64,000 nucleotides of DNA from Alphaproteobacteria bacterium (lineage in GTDB: Bacteria; Pseudomonadota; Alphaproteobacteria; Rhizobiales; Xanthobacteraceae): contig JBBCGH010000001.1 of the NCBI GenBank assembly GCA_037200445.1, forward strand, positions 1,426,001 to 1,490,000. Direction: 5' to 3'. Of the stretch, positions 7,736-17,466 are shown piece after piece. Position numbers and translations under genes: made by a program. Within the stretch, counting starts at the first letter, position 1. The number at the start of each line of letters is the position of its first letter. The notes beneath the pieces were generated by a model that did not search any database, was not told the origin of the DNA, and saw only the letters and a list, made by a program, of their open reading frames with translations.

Positions 7736-10700
7736 TTATTCCGCCGCGGCCATCCGGGCGACGCGCCATTGCGCCATGAGCGCGCGCAATGCCGCCGGCT
7801 TGAGCGGCTTGGGCAGCACCTGGATGTCGCGCGCGCGGGCCTCTTCGCGCACCGCCGGCGAGCGGTCCGCGGTGATGAGGATCGCGGGCAGTTCGGCACC
7901 GAAGCGCCAGCGCAGCGCCGCGATCGCCTCGATCCCGTTGCCGCTGTCGAGGTGATAGTCGACAAGGACACCGCTCGGCAGCGTATTGGCGTCGCTGATC
8001 GTTGAGAGCGCTGCCTTCAGATCGGCTGCTTTGAGCACATGACAGCCCCAGCCGCCGAGCAGCGTTGCCATGCCGTCGAGGATCTTCGGCTCGTTGTCGA
8101 TGCAGAGCACCACGAGGTCAGTGAGCTGGGTCATCTCCACGCGCTGCGGCTTCTTTTTCTTCGCATCGAGCGGCAGCGCGGGCGCGACCGGCACCGTCAC
8201 CGAAAAATGCGAGCCGCGCCCGGGTTTGGATTGAAGATCGATGCGGTGATCGAGCACGCGCGCGATACGCTCGACGATCGACAAGCCCAGGCCGAGCCCG
8301 CGCGCCACCTTGGCGCCCTGATCGAGCCGATGGAATTCATGGAAAATCGCGCGCTGCTTCGACTTGGGAATACCGAGCCCGGTGTCGTAGACGTCGAGGC
8401 GCAGCCTGCCGCCGTCCGCGCGGCAGCCGATGAGGACGCGGCCCTGCGGCGTGTACTTGATCGCATTCGAGATCAGATTCTGCAGGAGCCGCCGTAAGAG
8501 CCGCCGGTCGGAACGCACCGAGCGCGTGCTCGTGACGAACTTGAGCCGCAATCCCTTCTCGTGCGCGAGCGGCGCGAATTCGACCTCGAGCTGGCGCATC
8601 AATTCGTCGAGACGGAACGTCGACAGCTCGGGGCGCAGCGCGCCGGAGTCGAGCCGCGAAATGTCGAGCAGGGCGCCAAGAATCTCTTCGACCGCTTCGA
8701 GCGAAGCATCCACGTTGGACACGAGTTGCGCATCGTCGCCGCCGCCCTGGCGCTCCACGAGGCTCGTCACATAGAGGCGCGCCGCATTGAGCGGTTGCAG
8801 GATGTCGTGGCTTGCGGCGGCAAGGAAACGCGTCTTCGAGACGTTGGCTTCCTCCGCATCGCCCTTGGCGCGGGCGAGCGCGTCGTTGAGGCGGGTCAAC
8901 TCCTCGGTGCGTTCCTTGACGCGGCGCTCCAGATTTTCGTTGGCGCGCTCCAGCGCCTCGGCCGCCTCCACGCTCGGGGTCACGTCGGTCGCGGTGGTGA
9001 CGAGGCCGCCATCCGGCATCTGGTTGGCGCGGATTTCGATCACCAGCCCGTGCTCCGAGAAGCGTTCGCGGATCGGCTCGCCCGAGAGATAACGACGCAG
9101 GCGGTCGCTCACGAGGTCGTCGACCGGGCCCGGGCCGAGCGCCCCGCGTTCGCCATTGTGGCGCAGGATCTCGTCAAGCCCGGTGCCGACGCGCGTGAGC
9201 GCGAGCGGCAGGTCGAGGATTTCGCCGAATTGCCGGTTCCAGCAGATGAGCCGCAGGTCCTTGTCGAACACCGCGATGCCCTGGCGCACATGGTCGAGCG
9301 CGGTTTGCAGGATTTCGCGGTTGTACTGGATCGCCGCGTTGGCATCGTCGAGCAGCTTCAGCGCGGCAGCGGTCGAGACCGTACGCTTGCGCAACAGCAG
9401 CGACAGCACAAGCCGCGAGGATGCGGCCCCGATCGCCGAGGCGAGAATGTGCTCGGCATAGCGCAACAGCTCGAGGTCCGCCTCGTGTTTCGGATCGAGG
9501 CTGATCCGGCGGCTGGCCGCGAAGCTTTCCAGCGATGAGCGCGTGCGCTCCTCGCCGAGATAGCGCGCAACGGTCGCGGCGAGGTCTTCCACGGTGACCG
9601 ACGAACGCCACAGCCGGAAGCTCGGCGCCATCGGGGCAAGCTCGGATGGAACGAACAGGTTTGCCTGCAGCCGCTCGATCGAGGTCGGGGCGCGAGCGAG
9701 CGAAGAGGTGACGTACGCGAAGATGTTGAGGGCGAGGCTCCAGAGCACGCCATGCACCAGCGGCGGCAGATCGAGGCCGAGCAGATGTTGCGGGCGCAGC
9801 CATGCGACGCCGAGCGGGCCGAGTTCGAGGATGTCCCTGCTGACGAGATCCGAGTCTGCGAAGCTCGGCAGCAGCAGCGTATAGGCCCAGGCCAGAATGC
9901 CGACGCTCATGCCGGCGAGCGCGCCGCGCGCCGTGCCGTTGCGCCAGATCAATCCGCCGAAGAAAGCGGGCGCGAGCTGCGCGATGGCGGCAAACGAGAG
10001 AAGCCCGATCGCCGCGAGCTGCGCGTCGCCGGCGATCCGATAGTAGAGATAGGCGAGGAACAGGATCAGAAAGATCGAGAACCGCCGCACCGTGAGCAGG
10101 ATCGCGCCGACGTCCGGGCGATCCGACAGGATCGTCTCGCGCCGCTGCAGCACGAAGGGCACCACGATGTCGTTCGACGCCATGATGGCGAGCGCAACGG
10201 TCTCCACGATCACCATGGCGGTCGCGGCCGACAGCCCGCCCACGAATGCGGTGAGGGCCAGGAGGTCCGAGCCCGCCTTGAGCGGCAAGGCGAGCACGAA
10301 CATGTCGCTGTCGACAAGCCCGCGCGGGAACGTGAGCAGGCCGGCCATCGCGATCGGGATGACGAAAAGGTTGATCAGCACGAGATAGAGCGGAAACAGC
10401 CACGCTGCACGGCGGATTTCGGACTCGTTGCGGTTTTCCACGACAGTGACGTGAAATTGCCGCGGCAGCATCACGATCGCGACCGTGGAGAGCAACGTCA
10501 TCACGATCAGCGTGCTCCACACCGGCTCGCGCGTGAGCACGGCGGCGGTGTGTGCGCTCTCCATCGCCTCGGTGAACAGGGCTACGGGCCCGCCGAACAT
10601 GAAGAACGTGACGAACACGCCGACCGTCACGAATGCGACCAGCTTGACGAGCGACTCCGTGGCAATCGCCAGCATCAATCCGTCCTGATGCTCGGTCGCA

Positions 10701-11248
10701 TCGATGTGGCGTGTGCCGAACAGCACGGCAAACGCCGCCATCGCGAGCGCAACGAAGAGCGCGATGTCACCCAGCACCGGCTGCGGCATGCCGGTCGTCA
10801 TGTCGAGATGGACCAGGATGGTGCTGAGCGAGGCCGAGACCGCCTTGAGCTGCAACGCGATGTAGGGGATCGTGCCGACGATCGCGATCAGCGCAACCGT
10901 CGCTGCCACCGCCTGGTGCTTGCCGTAGCGCGCCGCGATGAAGTCGGCGATCGAGGTGATGTTTTGCGCCTTGGCGAGCCGGACCACGCGCATGATCAGC
11001 GGCGTCGCCAGCCCGATCATCAGCACGGGGCCCACATAGATTGTGAGGAAGTCGTAGCCGGTGCGGGAGGCGAGGCCGACCGAACCGAAGAACGTCCAGG
11101 AGGTGCAGTAGATCGCAAGCGACAGCGGATAGATCAGGCCCCGCGCGGGCGTGCCGCGCCCGCGCCGCCGGTCGCCGTAGCTTGCGACGACGAACAGCAG
11201 CCCGAGGTAGCCGAGCGCAACGACGATGACGACCCAGCCTTGCAGCAT
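7736..11248 (-). CDS. Hybrid sensor histidine kinase with N-terminal sodium:solute symporter domain
   Basis: A 1170-aa membrane sensor. The first 500 residues form about 13 helices with the SLC5/SSS symporter fold, as in CbrA and CrbS. A linker, a PAS domain (about 650-770, ending in TATDVTPS) and a short coiled coil follow. The kinase core has HisKA with H814 (SHDILQPL), the N-box asparagine near 928 (NLISNAIKYT), and DTGLGIP and GLGLGLSIV nucleotide loops. A C-terminal receiver carries D1097 (VLVDYHLD) and K1147. The kinase faces its likely partner regulator at 6952-7608 across a 127-bp gap. The symporter domain may transport, sense, or both. Confidence 0.92.
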   Translation of the reverse strand: MLQGWVVIVVALGYLGLLFVVASYGDRRRGRGTPARGLIYPLSLAIYCTSWTFFGSVGLASRTGYDFLTIYVGPVLMIGLATPLIMRVVRLAKAQNITSIADFIAARYGKHQAVAATVALIAIVGTIPYIALQLKAVSASLSTILVHLDMTTGMPQPVLGDIALFVALAMAAFAVLFGTRHIDATEHQDGLMLAIATESLVKLVAFVTVGVFVTFFMFGGPVALFTEAMESAHTAAVLTREPVWSTLIVMTLLSTVAIVMLPRQFHVTVVENRNESEIRRAAWLFPLYLVLINLFVIPIAMAGLLTFPRGLVDSDMFVLALPLKAGSDLLALTAFVGGLSAATAMVIVETVALAIMASNDIVVPFVLQRRETILSDRPDVGAILLTVRRFSIFLILFLAYLYYRIAGDAQLAAIGLLSFAAIAQLAPAFFGGLIWRNGTARGALAGMSVGILAWAYTLLLPSFADSDLVSRDILELGPLGVAWLRPQHLLGLDLPPLVHGVLWSLALNIFAYVTSSLARAPTSIERLQANLFVPSELAPMAPSFRLWRSSVTVEDLAATVARYLGEERTRSSLESFAASRRISLDPKHEADLELLRYAEHILASAIGAASSRLVLSLLLRKRTVSTAAALKLLDDANAAIQYNREILQTALDHVRQGIAVFDKDLRLICWNRQFGEILDLPLALTRVGTGLDEILRHNGERGALGPGPVDDLVSDRLRRYLSGEPIRERFSEHGLVIEIRANQMPDGGLVTTATDVTPSVEAAEALERANENLERRVKERTEELTRLNDALARAKGDAEEANVSKTRFLAAASHDILQPLNAARLYVTSLVERQGGGDDAQLVSNVDASLEAVEEILGALLDISRLDSGALRPELSTFRLDELMRQLEVEFAPLAHEKGLRLKFVTSTRSVRSDRRLLRRLLQNLISNAIKYTPQGRVLIGCRADGGRLRLDVYDTGLGIPKSKQRAIFHEFHRLDQGAKVARGLGLGLSIVERIARVLDHRIDLQSKPGRGSHFSVTVPVAPALPLDAKKKKPQRVEMTQLTDLVVLCIDNEPKILDGMATLLGGWGCHVLKAADLKAALSTISDANTLPSGVLVDYHLDSGNGIEAIAALRWRFGAELPAILITADRSPAVREEARARDIQVLPKPLKPAALRALMAQWRVARMAAAE

Positions 11249-11416
11249 CGAGCCGTGGCTCTCCTCCGCGCCCGGAAGGGAGCTCCGGGCCGCGGCCTTA
11301 AATCACCATGAATCCCAGTTGCTTGTCCATTGATCGCGACAGGCGTGGTGAACCTTATCGCCCGGCAGGTTTCCGGCTAGGCTTCCTGAGCACGGCGCTC
11401 ATAGCGGAGGGTAGCG

Positions 11417-11845
11417 ATGCTTGAGGAATTCAAGAAATTCGCGATGCGCGGCAACGTCGTCGATCTCGCGGTCGGCGTGATCATCGGGGCGGCCTTCGGC
11501 GCGATCGTCAGCTCATTGGTTGCCGACCTCATCATGCCGATCATCGGCGCGGTCACGGGCGGCCTCGATTTTTCGAACTACTACGCGCAGTTGACCGGCG
11601 GCAAGGTGGCGGCAGGCACCCCGCTCGGAGATGCCAAGAAGGCAGGAGCGGTGCTCGCGTGGGGCAATTTCCTCACCGTCGTGATCAACTTCCTGATCAT
11701 CGCGTGGGTGCTGTTCCTCGCGGTGCGCGGCATCAACCAGCTGCAACGCAAGGAAGCCGAGAAACCGGCCGAGCCGCCTGCGCCGACCAAGCAGGAAGTG
11801 CTGCTGACTGAAATTCGCGACATTCTGGCGAAGCGGCCGGCGTGA
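11417..11845 (+). CDS. mscL: Large-conductance mechanosensitive channel MscL
   Basis: A 142-aa channel that opens under membrane tension and protects against hypo-osmotic shock. The N-terminus [20 protein letters not shown] is the diagnostic MscL amphipathic start plus first helix. A periplasmic loop (about 50-75), a second helix (about 80-102) and a cytoplasmic helix ending in [10 protein letters not shown] follow. The ATG has GGAGGG upstream. It stands alone, about 170 bp from the divergent sensor kinase start. Confidence 0.96.
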   Translation: MLEEFKKFAMRGNVVDLAVGVIIGAAFGAIVSSLVADLIMPIIGAVTGGLDFSNYYAQLTGGKVAAGTPLGDAKKAGAVLAWGNFLTVVINFLIIAWVLFLAVRGINQLQRKEAEKPAEPPAPTKQEVLLTEIRDILAKRPA

Positions 11846-11939
11846 CATCACGCCAACTGATCGATCGGGTACGCTGTTTTGATGAGATGGAGGCGCTTTG
11901 CGCGCTAAACTGAGGCACGCAAAGCCGCCAGGAACTGCC

Positions 11940-13160
11940 ATGAACGATGTGTCGCCTCATCCGCGCGCCCTCGCGCTCACCGATGCGCTCGCTCACGCGG
12001 CGCGTTCGGCGCCAGAGAGCGGGATCGTCGAGGTCGCGAACTATGCGCGCGGCCGTGAGGGGCTGATCCCGCTCTTCGTCGGGGAGGGCGACACGCCGAC
12101 TCCCGCCTTCATCTATGAAGCGGCGACGCGCGCGCTCGCTGCCGGGGAGACGTTCTACACCTGGCAGCGCGGGATTCCGTCGCTGCGCGAAGCGCTCGCG
12201 CGCTATCACACGATGCTCTACGGCCGGACGTTTGCGCCGGAGGAATTCTACGTCACCGGCTCCGGCATGCAGGCGATCCAGATCGTGCTGGCGATGATCG
12301 CCGGCGCGGGGGACGAAATCGTCATTCCGACGCCGACGTGGCCGAACGCGGCGGCTGCCGCCGGCATCATTGGGGCGCGAGCGGTCGAGGTGCCGATGTC
12401 GTTTGGAAACGGCGGCTGGTCGCTCGATCTCGATCGGCTTGGCGGCGCAATCACGGCGAAAACCCGCGCGCTCTTCATGGTGTCGCCGAGCAATCCGACC
12501 GGTTGGACCGCAACGGCCGCAGACCTTTCCGCAGTGCTCGCGCTGGCGCGCCGCCACGGTCTGTGGATCGTCGCCGACGAGACCTATGCGCGTTTCTGGT
12601 ACGGCGAGGGTCCGCGCGCCCCGTCCTTTTTCGATGTGATGGATGCGGATGAGCGCATTCTCTTCGTCAATACATTCTCCAAGAACTGGGCGATGACCGG
12701 CTGGCGCGTCGGCTGGATCGTGGCGCATCCCTCGCTCGGTCAGGTGATCGAGAACATGATCCAGTACGCGACGTCCGGCGTCGCGCAATTCATGCAGCGC
12801 GCGGCCGTCGCAGCACTCGAGCGCGGCGAAGGCTTCGTGTCGCATATGGTGGAGCGCGCGCGGCGCGGCCGCGGGATTGCGTGCACGGCACTGAGTGCAA
12901 CAGGACGCGTGCGCTTCGCCGAGCCGCAGGGGGCGTTCTATCTGTTCTTCAGCGTCGACGGCGAGGGCGACGCGCGGCGCCTCGCGCTGAGGCTGGTCGA
13001 TGAGGCGAATGTCGGACTTGCGCCCGGCACGGCGTTCGGCGCAGGAGGTGAGCGTTTCATGCGGCTCTGTTTTGCGCGCAGCGCCGAGCAACTCGCAACC
13101 GCGATGGAGCGCCTGTCCGAGGCAATTTCTTCGAAAAATGAGCAAGTTACGTTGACGTAA
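11940..13160 (+). CDS. Pyridoxal-phosphate-dependent aminotransferase, class I/II
   Basis: A 406-aa fold-type I aminotransferase of the AspC/AspB branch. Visible: the substrate/PLP segment ETFYTWQRGIPSLREA, the conserved SPSNPTG (PLP-binding asparagine), the aspartate in WIVADETYARF, the Schiff-base lysine in NTFSKNWAMTGWRVGW and the C-terminal arginine in FMRLCFARS. ATG 11940 follows AGGAA; an upstream start at 11898 lacks a site. The amino donor and acceptor cannot be told from sequence. It is probably monocistronic. Confidence 0.9.
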   Translation: MNDVSPHPRALALTDALAHAARSAPESGIVEVANYARGREGLIPLFVGEGDTPTPAFIYEAATRALAAGETFYTWQRGIPSLREALARYHTMLYGRTFAPEEFYVTGSGMQAIQIVLAMIAGAGDEIVIPTPTWPNAAAAAGIIGARAVEVPMSFGNGGWSLDLDRLGGAITAKTRALFMVSPSNPTGWTATAADLSAVLALARRHGLWIVADETYARFWYGEGPRAPSFFDVMDADERILFVNTFSKNWAMTGWRVGWIVAHPSLGQVIENMIQYATSGVAQFMQRAAVAALERGEGFVSHMVERARRGRGIACTALSATGRVRFAEPQGAFYLFFSVDGEGDARRLALRLVDEANVGLAPGTAFGAGGERFMRLCFARSAEQLATAMERLSEAISSKNEQVTLT

Positions 13161-13356
13161 AGGGCTTGCGCGAACGGTCCGGGGATTGCAATCAGGCGAC
13201 GGGCGACGCATTTTTCGGGAAGCCTGTGCGGATCGGCGGTTCCCATCGTGGAACTCTTCTTCGCGAAAGCCGATTAACAGGTGTTGCGTCTGGCTTGGGG
13301 TTGTCGCCATGCGCAGCCTAACTGCGCCAGGGGGCGCATCGGAAGCGAGGCTACCG

Positions 13357-13974
13357 ATGTCGACCAACTTCGCGAGCGGCGAAATCTTCGTCGTCGACGA
13401 CGATCCAATGGTGCTCAACGCCTTGTCGGTGTTCCTGACACGCGAGGGCTATCGGGTCGCCGGGTTCTCGGAGGGTGCGTCATTTCTCGAGGCCGCAAGA
13501 AACCGCACGCCGATCTGCATCATCCTCGACGTACAGATGCCGGGCCAAACCGGGCTTGACCTGCTGAAAGAGCTCAAGGCGCAGGACTACCCGGCGCCGA
13601 TCTTCATCGTGTCGGGAAGCGGCGACATTCCGATGGCGGTCGAGGCGATCAAGAACGGCGCCTTCGACTTCATCGAGAAGCCCGTCAAGGCGAGCATCGT
13701 GGTGACACGGGTGCGCGAGGCGGTCGAAGCGTGGGCGCGGCGCAAGGGCAATGGAAACCTGCCGCACGCGTTTCCCGGTCAGGACCAGCTCACCTCGCGC
13801 GAGCGCGACGTGCTCGGGCAGATCGCCGCGGGATCCTCGAACAAGCAGGCCGGCCGCGAGCTGGGCATCTCGCCGCGCACCATCGAGGTGCATCGCGCGC
13901 GCATCATGGAGAAGCTCGGCGCGCGCAACGCCGCCGACCTGATGCGCATCGTGCTGAGCGAAGGCCGCGCCTGA
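13357..13974 (+). CDS. FixJ-type response regulator, orphan
   Basis: A 205-aa regulator: receiver domain (acidic triad DDD 14-16, phospho-acceptor D58 in IILDVQMPG, lysine in FIEKPV) and LuxR/FixJ helix-turn-helix (about 140-200, ELGISPRTIEVHRARIMEKLGARN). The ATG at 13357 follows AGCGAGG; the open frame runs further upstream but without receiver sequence. No sensor kinase is adjacent, so its signal and targets are unknown. The SGSGDIPMAVEAIKNGAFDF stretch is the typical FixJ surface. Confidence 0.9.
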   Translation: MSTNFASGEIFVVDDDPMVLNALSVFLTREGYRVAGFSEGASFLEAARNRTPICIILDVQMPGQTGLDLLKELKAQDYPAPIFIVSGSGDIPMAVEAIKNGAFDFIEKPVKASIVVTRVREAVEAWARRKGNGNLPHAFPGQDQLTSRERDVLGQIAAGSSNKQAGRELGISPRTIEVHRARIMEKLGARNAADLMRIVLSEGRA

Positions 13975-14103
13975 TCACGTCGCGGCATCGCGTGCCGCAA
14001 ATGCATGCCTTCGATGTTCTCACGCATTTGACCGGCGCGTGGGGCGCGGGCATTGATCGGCCTCGAATTGGCTCTTTCGCCGCATGTGCGCGGCCATGAA
14101 TTG

Positions 14104-15186
14104 ATGTCGGCCGCCTCCTCCAGACGCAAACTGCTGGCCCGCCGCTTCGCCGAAACGATGGCCTTCGGCGCCGTCGGCGCCGCGGTGCTGGGCCTTGCCG
14201 GCATGCCGGCCGGCTGGCTCTCGGGCGCGATCGTCGGGGTTTCGGCGGCGGCGCTTTCCGGCCGGCCGATGTACGTGCCGCCGCCGGTCGCGCGCGCCGT
14301 TTATGTCATCCTCGGCATTTCGCTCGGCTCCTCGGTGACGCCCGAGACCGTCGCCACCATGGCGAGTTGGCCGCTCTCGATGCTGGCGCTCACCGTCGCG
14401 ATGGTTGCGATCACCGGCTCGGTGATGGCGTACCTGAAGTTCGTCCATGGCTGGCCGACGCTCGATGCGCTGTTCGCCGCAGCGCCCGGCGCGCTCGCGC
14501 AGGCGATGGCGCTCGCACAGGACACCGGCGCGAACGTGCGCGCGATCGCGATGGTGCAGACGGTGCGGCTGTTCATTCTGGCCGTCGCGCTGCCGCTGAT
14601 CTTCGCCGCTTTCGGCGTTGCCGGCCTGCCGCCGCCGCGCGGCGGAAACCTGCCGCTGATGCAGCTCCTCACCGAGCTCGGCATCATCATCCTGATCTCC
14701 TCGGGTGCGGCGCTGGTCGCGTTCCGCCTCAACCTGCCGGGCGGGCTGATCGTCGGCGCGATGGCGGCCTCGGGCGTACTGCACGGCAGCGGCATGGTTC
14801 ATGCGTTTCTGCCCGTGCCGGTCGCGATCTGCTCGTTCATCGTGATGGGCGCGATGATCGGTACGCGGCTCGGCGGCGCCGACATCCGGCAGCTCTTGCG
14901 GCTGAGCCTGGTCGGCATCGGCGCGCTGCTGGTCGGCACCACGGTCGGCTGCCTGTTCGCGTTCGGCGTCGCGACGCTCTTGTCGCTGCGGCTTGCCGAT
15001 GTGGTGATGGCCTACGCGCCCGGTGCGATCGAGGCGATGACCATCATCGCTTTCGCGCTGCACCTCGATCCGGTGTTCGTCGGGGTGCATCACCTCGCGC
15101 GCTTTACCTTCATGTCGCTGGTGCTGCCCGCGGCGGTGGGAGTGATTCGCGCCTATGAAGCGCGCCGGAAGCAAAACGGAGAGTAG
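14104..15186 (+). CDS. AbrB/AmoA-like family membrane protein
   Basis: A 360-aa protein with about ten hydrophobic helices arranged as two homologous halves, each with a GLAGMPAGWLSGAI- or LNLPGGLIVGAMAASGV-like motif. This is the duplicated membrane domain (Gneg_AbrB_dup), often mis-named ammonia monooxygenase or AbrB regulator. It is an integral inner-membrane protein, possibly a transporter. The start at MSAASSRRKL is a compromise: a TTG at 14053 with GGGGCGCGGG upstream is also possible. It converges with hemA, whose stop is 1 bp away. Confidence 0.8.
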   Translation: MSAASSRRKLLARRFAETMAFGAVGAAVLGLAGMPAGWLSGAIVGVSAAALSGRPMYVPPPVARAVYVILGISLGSSVTPETVATMASWPLSMLALTVAMVAITGSVMAYLKFVHGWPTLDALFAAAPGALAQAMALAQDTGANVRAIAMVQTVRLFILAVALPLIFAAFGVAGLPPPRGGNLPLMQLLTELGIIILISSGAALVAFRLNLPGGLIVGAMAASGVLHGSGMVHAFLPVPVAICSFIVMGAMIGTRLGGADIRQLLRLSLVGIGALLVGTTVGCLFAFGVATLLSLRLADVVMAYAPGAIEAMTIIAFALHLDPVFVGVHHLARFTFMSLVLPAAVGVIRAYEARRKQNGE

Positions 15187-16416
15187 TTACTCCGCCGCCA
15201 TCGCGCGATTGTTGAACGGCAATTCCAGCCGCTGCCACACGTCGACCAGCGCCTCGGCAAGCGCGTCGATCAGGTGATCCTCGTGATAGGGCGAGGGCGT
15301 GATGCGCAGCCGCTCCGTGCCGCGCGGCACGGTCGGATAGTTGATCGGCTGGATGTAGATGCCGTGATCGGCGAGCAGCATGTCGCTCGCCTGCTTGCAC
15401 TTCTCCGGATCGCCGACGAACAGCGGCACGATGTGCGTCTCGCTCGCCATCACCGGCAGGCCCACGGAATGCAGCACGGCCTTGGTGCGCGCGGCGCGAT
15501 CCTGGTGGCGCGCCCGCTCCCAGTCGGATTCCTTCAGGTGCCGGATCGCCGCCACGATGCCGGCGCAGATGGCCGGCGGCAGCGCGGTCGTGAAGATGAA
15601 GCCGGGCGCGTAGGAGCGCACCGCGTCGATCAAATTGGCGCTGCCCGCGATATAGCCGCCGAGGCAGCCGAATGCCTTCGCCAGCGTGCCCTCCAGCACG
15701 TCGACCCGGTGCATCTGACCCTGATGCGCGCACTGGCCCCCGCCGCGCGGCCCGTACATGCCGACCGCATGCACCTCGTCGCAATAGGTCATCGCGCCGT
15801 ATTTCTCGGCCAGGTCGCAGATCGCCTTCACGGGCGCGACGTCGCCGTCCATCGAGTAGAGGCCCTCGAAGATGATCAGCTTCGGCCGCTCGCGCGGCTC
15901 TCGCGACAGCAGCTCTTCCAGATGCGCCATGTCGTTGTGGCGCCAGATCGCCTTCTCGCAGGCGGCCTGGCGCACGCCCTCGATCATCGAGTTGTGGTTC
16001 CAGGCATCGGAGAGGATCAGGCAGTTCGGCAGCAGCTTGGCGATGGTCGGAATGCCGGTCTGGTTCGACACATAGCCCGAGGTGAAGACGAGCGCGGCCT
16101 CCTTGCCGTGCAGGTCGGCAAGCTCGGCCTCCAGCTCAACCAATGGATGATTGGTGCCCGCGATATTGCGCGTGCCGCCGGCCCCCGCGCCCATGCGGCT
16201 CGCGGTCTCGACCATCGCACCGATCACCTTCGGGTGCTGGCCCATGCCGAGGTAATCGTTCGAGCACCAGATGATGACGTTGCGCTGCCCTTGCGGCGAA
16301 TGCCAGATCGCGTGCGGAAAGCGGCCGGCCATGCGCTCGAGGTCCGCGAACACGCGATAGCGCCGCTCGTCATGCAGGACGTTGAGCGCGTTGGCGAAAA
16401 TGGCGTCGTAGGTCAT
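15187..16416 (-). CDS. hemA: 5-aminolevulinate synthase
   Basis: Condenses glycine and succinyl-CoA to 5-aminolevulinate with PLP, the first step of haem and tetrapyrrole synthesis by the C4 (Shemin) route used by alphaproteobacteria. 409 aa, normal for the family. Visible landmarks: [61 protein letters not shown] and the lysine loop [17 protein letters not shown], followed by the glycine-rich [11 protein letters not shown]. The ATG at 16416 matches the family N-terminus ([11 protein letters not shown]); the longer frame is not homologous. GGGAGG lies about 13 bases upstream, rather far. Single gene. Confidence 0.97.
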   Translation of the reverse strand: MTYDAIFANALNVLHDERRYRVFADLERMAGRFPHAIWHSPQGQRNVIIWCSNDYLGMGQHPKVIGAMVETASRMGAGAGGTRNIAGTNHPLVELEAELADLHGKEAALVFTSGYVSNQTGIPTIAKLLPNCLILSDAWNHNSMIEGVRQAACEKAIWRHNDMAHLEELLSREPRERPKLIIFEGLYSMDGDVAPVKAICDLAEKYGAMTYCDEVHAVGMYGPRGGGQCAHQGQMHRVDVLEGTLAKAFGCLGGYIAGSANLIDAVRSYAPGFIFTTALPPAICAGIVAAIRHLKESDWERARHQDRAARTKAVLHSVGLPVMASETHIVPLFVGDPEKCKQASDMLLADHGIYIQPINYPTVPRGTERLRITPSPYHEDHLIDALAEALVDVWQRLELPFNNRAMAAE

Positions 16417-17081
16417 GGCTTTTTGGGGCCTCCCGATAGGAGGCACATTAGAAAAATTATCATTCGAATGTCGAGAGCCCGAGCGGAAATTGGAAGCAAA
16501 AGTTCTTGAACGGAAACAAGCCGGGCAAGCCTTGCCGGCGGGGAACCGGAACCGCAGACCAGGCCTTTTCCCGCCTTTTTCGGGTTCAATTACAACGCGA
16601 GCGTCGTCCGGCGGGATAGCCAACGCTCCGCCGCCCGTTCTGACGAGGGCGCGGGTTGCCCTGTCCCGTTTTCCGTTGTCCCCAAAGAGGGAATGGAGCG
16701 CCGGGAGGCGCCAGGGCGCTGCGCTACGGCGCCCTTGGGGGTGCCCGGTGCGTTACGCCGGACACCGAGACGCGCCTTGCGGACCGGGTTTGCGAGACCC
16801 ATCCCGAGGCGCGCGCGTGCGGTGATCTTGAGGCTTGCGAAGCCCCGCCACCGAAACGCTGCGCCTCCCGGCGCTCCACCGCGACCTCATTGTCGGAGGC
16901 CGCTCCATCCCGGCTTTCCGGATCGCGTCGACGGCGAGCCGAAAAGCCAAGACGGACGCATGGAGTGTAAGGGCGGTTTTCAGAGCGGGGATTACTTTTT
17001 TTCGAGGAAGTTATCTCCGCGGCATGAGGCGCCTCTTGTCGCAGCCAATCTCGCTTGCCGCTCACCGTCTCACGTAGGGCG
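16417..17081. other. 665-bp gap without a credible gene
   Basis: Between hemA and the higB remnant several open frames exist in all directions, but they are arginine- and proline-rich, lack ribosome sites and match nothing. The first 60 bases upstream of hemA are AT-richer and probably hold its promoter. The centre is occupied by the inverted-repeat element at 16695-16877. Confidence 0.6.
16695..16877. repeat. 183-bp element with perfect 17-bp terminal inverted repeats
   Basis: GGAGCGCCGGGAGGCGC (16695-16711) is matched exactly by its reverse complement at 16861-16877. Inside, GGGCGC/GCGCCC and further GC-rich pairs fold into smaller hairpins. It has no coding potential. It could be a MITE-like relic or a dispersed structured repeat of Rhizobiales. 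Confidence 0.6.
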
Positions 17082-17171
17082 ATGACGGTGAACGACCGCT
17101 GGCGCATCTGTTTCGAATTCCGCGAAGGCGATGCGTTCGAAGTCGAAATCGTCGATTACCGCAGAGGATGA
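17082..17171 (+). pseudogene. C-terminal remnant of a HigB/RelE-type toxin
   Basis: Encodes 29 residues, MTVNDRWRICFEFREGDAF plus VEIVDYR, which match the last third of HigB/RelE-type mRNA interferases (strand after RINDQWRICF and the EIVDY end). The N-terminal two thirds, including the helices and catalytic residues, are missing: upstream in this frame there is a stop at 17025 and no toxin-like sequence in any frame. The stop is 1 bp before the intact antitoxin gene, exactly as in a higBA operon, so this is a 5'-truncated toxin gene and not a chance frame. Confidence 0.72.
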
Positions 17172-17172
17172 C

Positions 17173-17460
17173 ATGACTCCCGTTTCCCACCCCGGCCGGC
17201 TGCTGAAGCGCGAGCTTGCCGCGCGCAAGCTTTCCGCGAACAGGCTATCGCTCGATATCGGCGTGCCGTCCGGCCGCATCACGGACATTCTCAACGGGCG
17301 GCGCTCCATCACCGCCGACACTGCCGTTCGTCTCGGCCGCTATTTCGGGAACAGCGCGCAGTTCTGGCTGGACCTGCAGGGTCAGTATGACATCGGGGTG
17401 GTCGAGCGGGAGAAGGGAAGCGAGATCGCAAAGCGCGTACGCCCTGCCGATGCGGCGTGA
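17173..17460 (+). CDS. higA: HigA-family antitoxin (XRE helix-turn-helix)
   Basis: A 95-aa antitoxin and autorepressor. The HTH spans about residues 8-65 (HPGRLLKRELAARKLSANRL, then the VPSGRITDILNGRRSITADT recognition part), with the HigA/VapI ending in YFGNSAQFWLDLQGQYD. ATG 17173 is one base after the stop of the toxin remnant. As its toxin is truncated it may be a solitary antitoxin that protects against related HigB toxins or regulates other promoters. Confidence 0.9.
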   Translation: MTPVSHPGRLLKRELAARKLSANRLSLDIGVPSGRITDILNGRRSITADTAVRLGRYFGNSAQFWLDLQGQYDIGVVEREKGSEIAKRVRPADAA

Positions 17461-17466
17461 CCGGCC

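Noticed and set aside
9752-11311. Long open frame antisense to the sensor kinase
   Set aside because: Arginine/aspartate/histidine-rich shadow of a well-supported kinase gene.
13147-13160. TTACGT-TG-ACGTAA palindrome at the aminotransferase stop as an operator for the FixJ-like gene
   Set aside because: It is 200 bp from the next gene and overlaps a stop codon; a short palindrome there may be chance.
14020-15174. Minus-strand frame opposite the AbrB-like membrane gene
   Set aside because: Extremely rich in Arg/His/Gln/Asp, no domain; membrane helices on the plus strand are convincing.
16417-17081. Several small frames upstream of higB
   Set aside because: Low-complexity Arg/Pro/Ala composition, overlapping in many frames, within a palindromic element; none resembles the missing HigB N-terminus.
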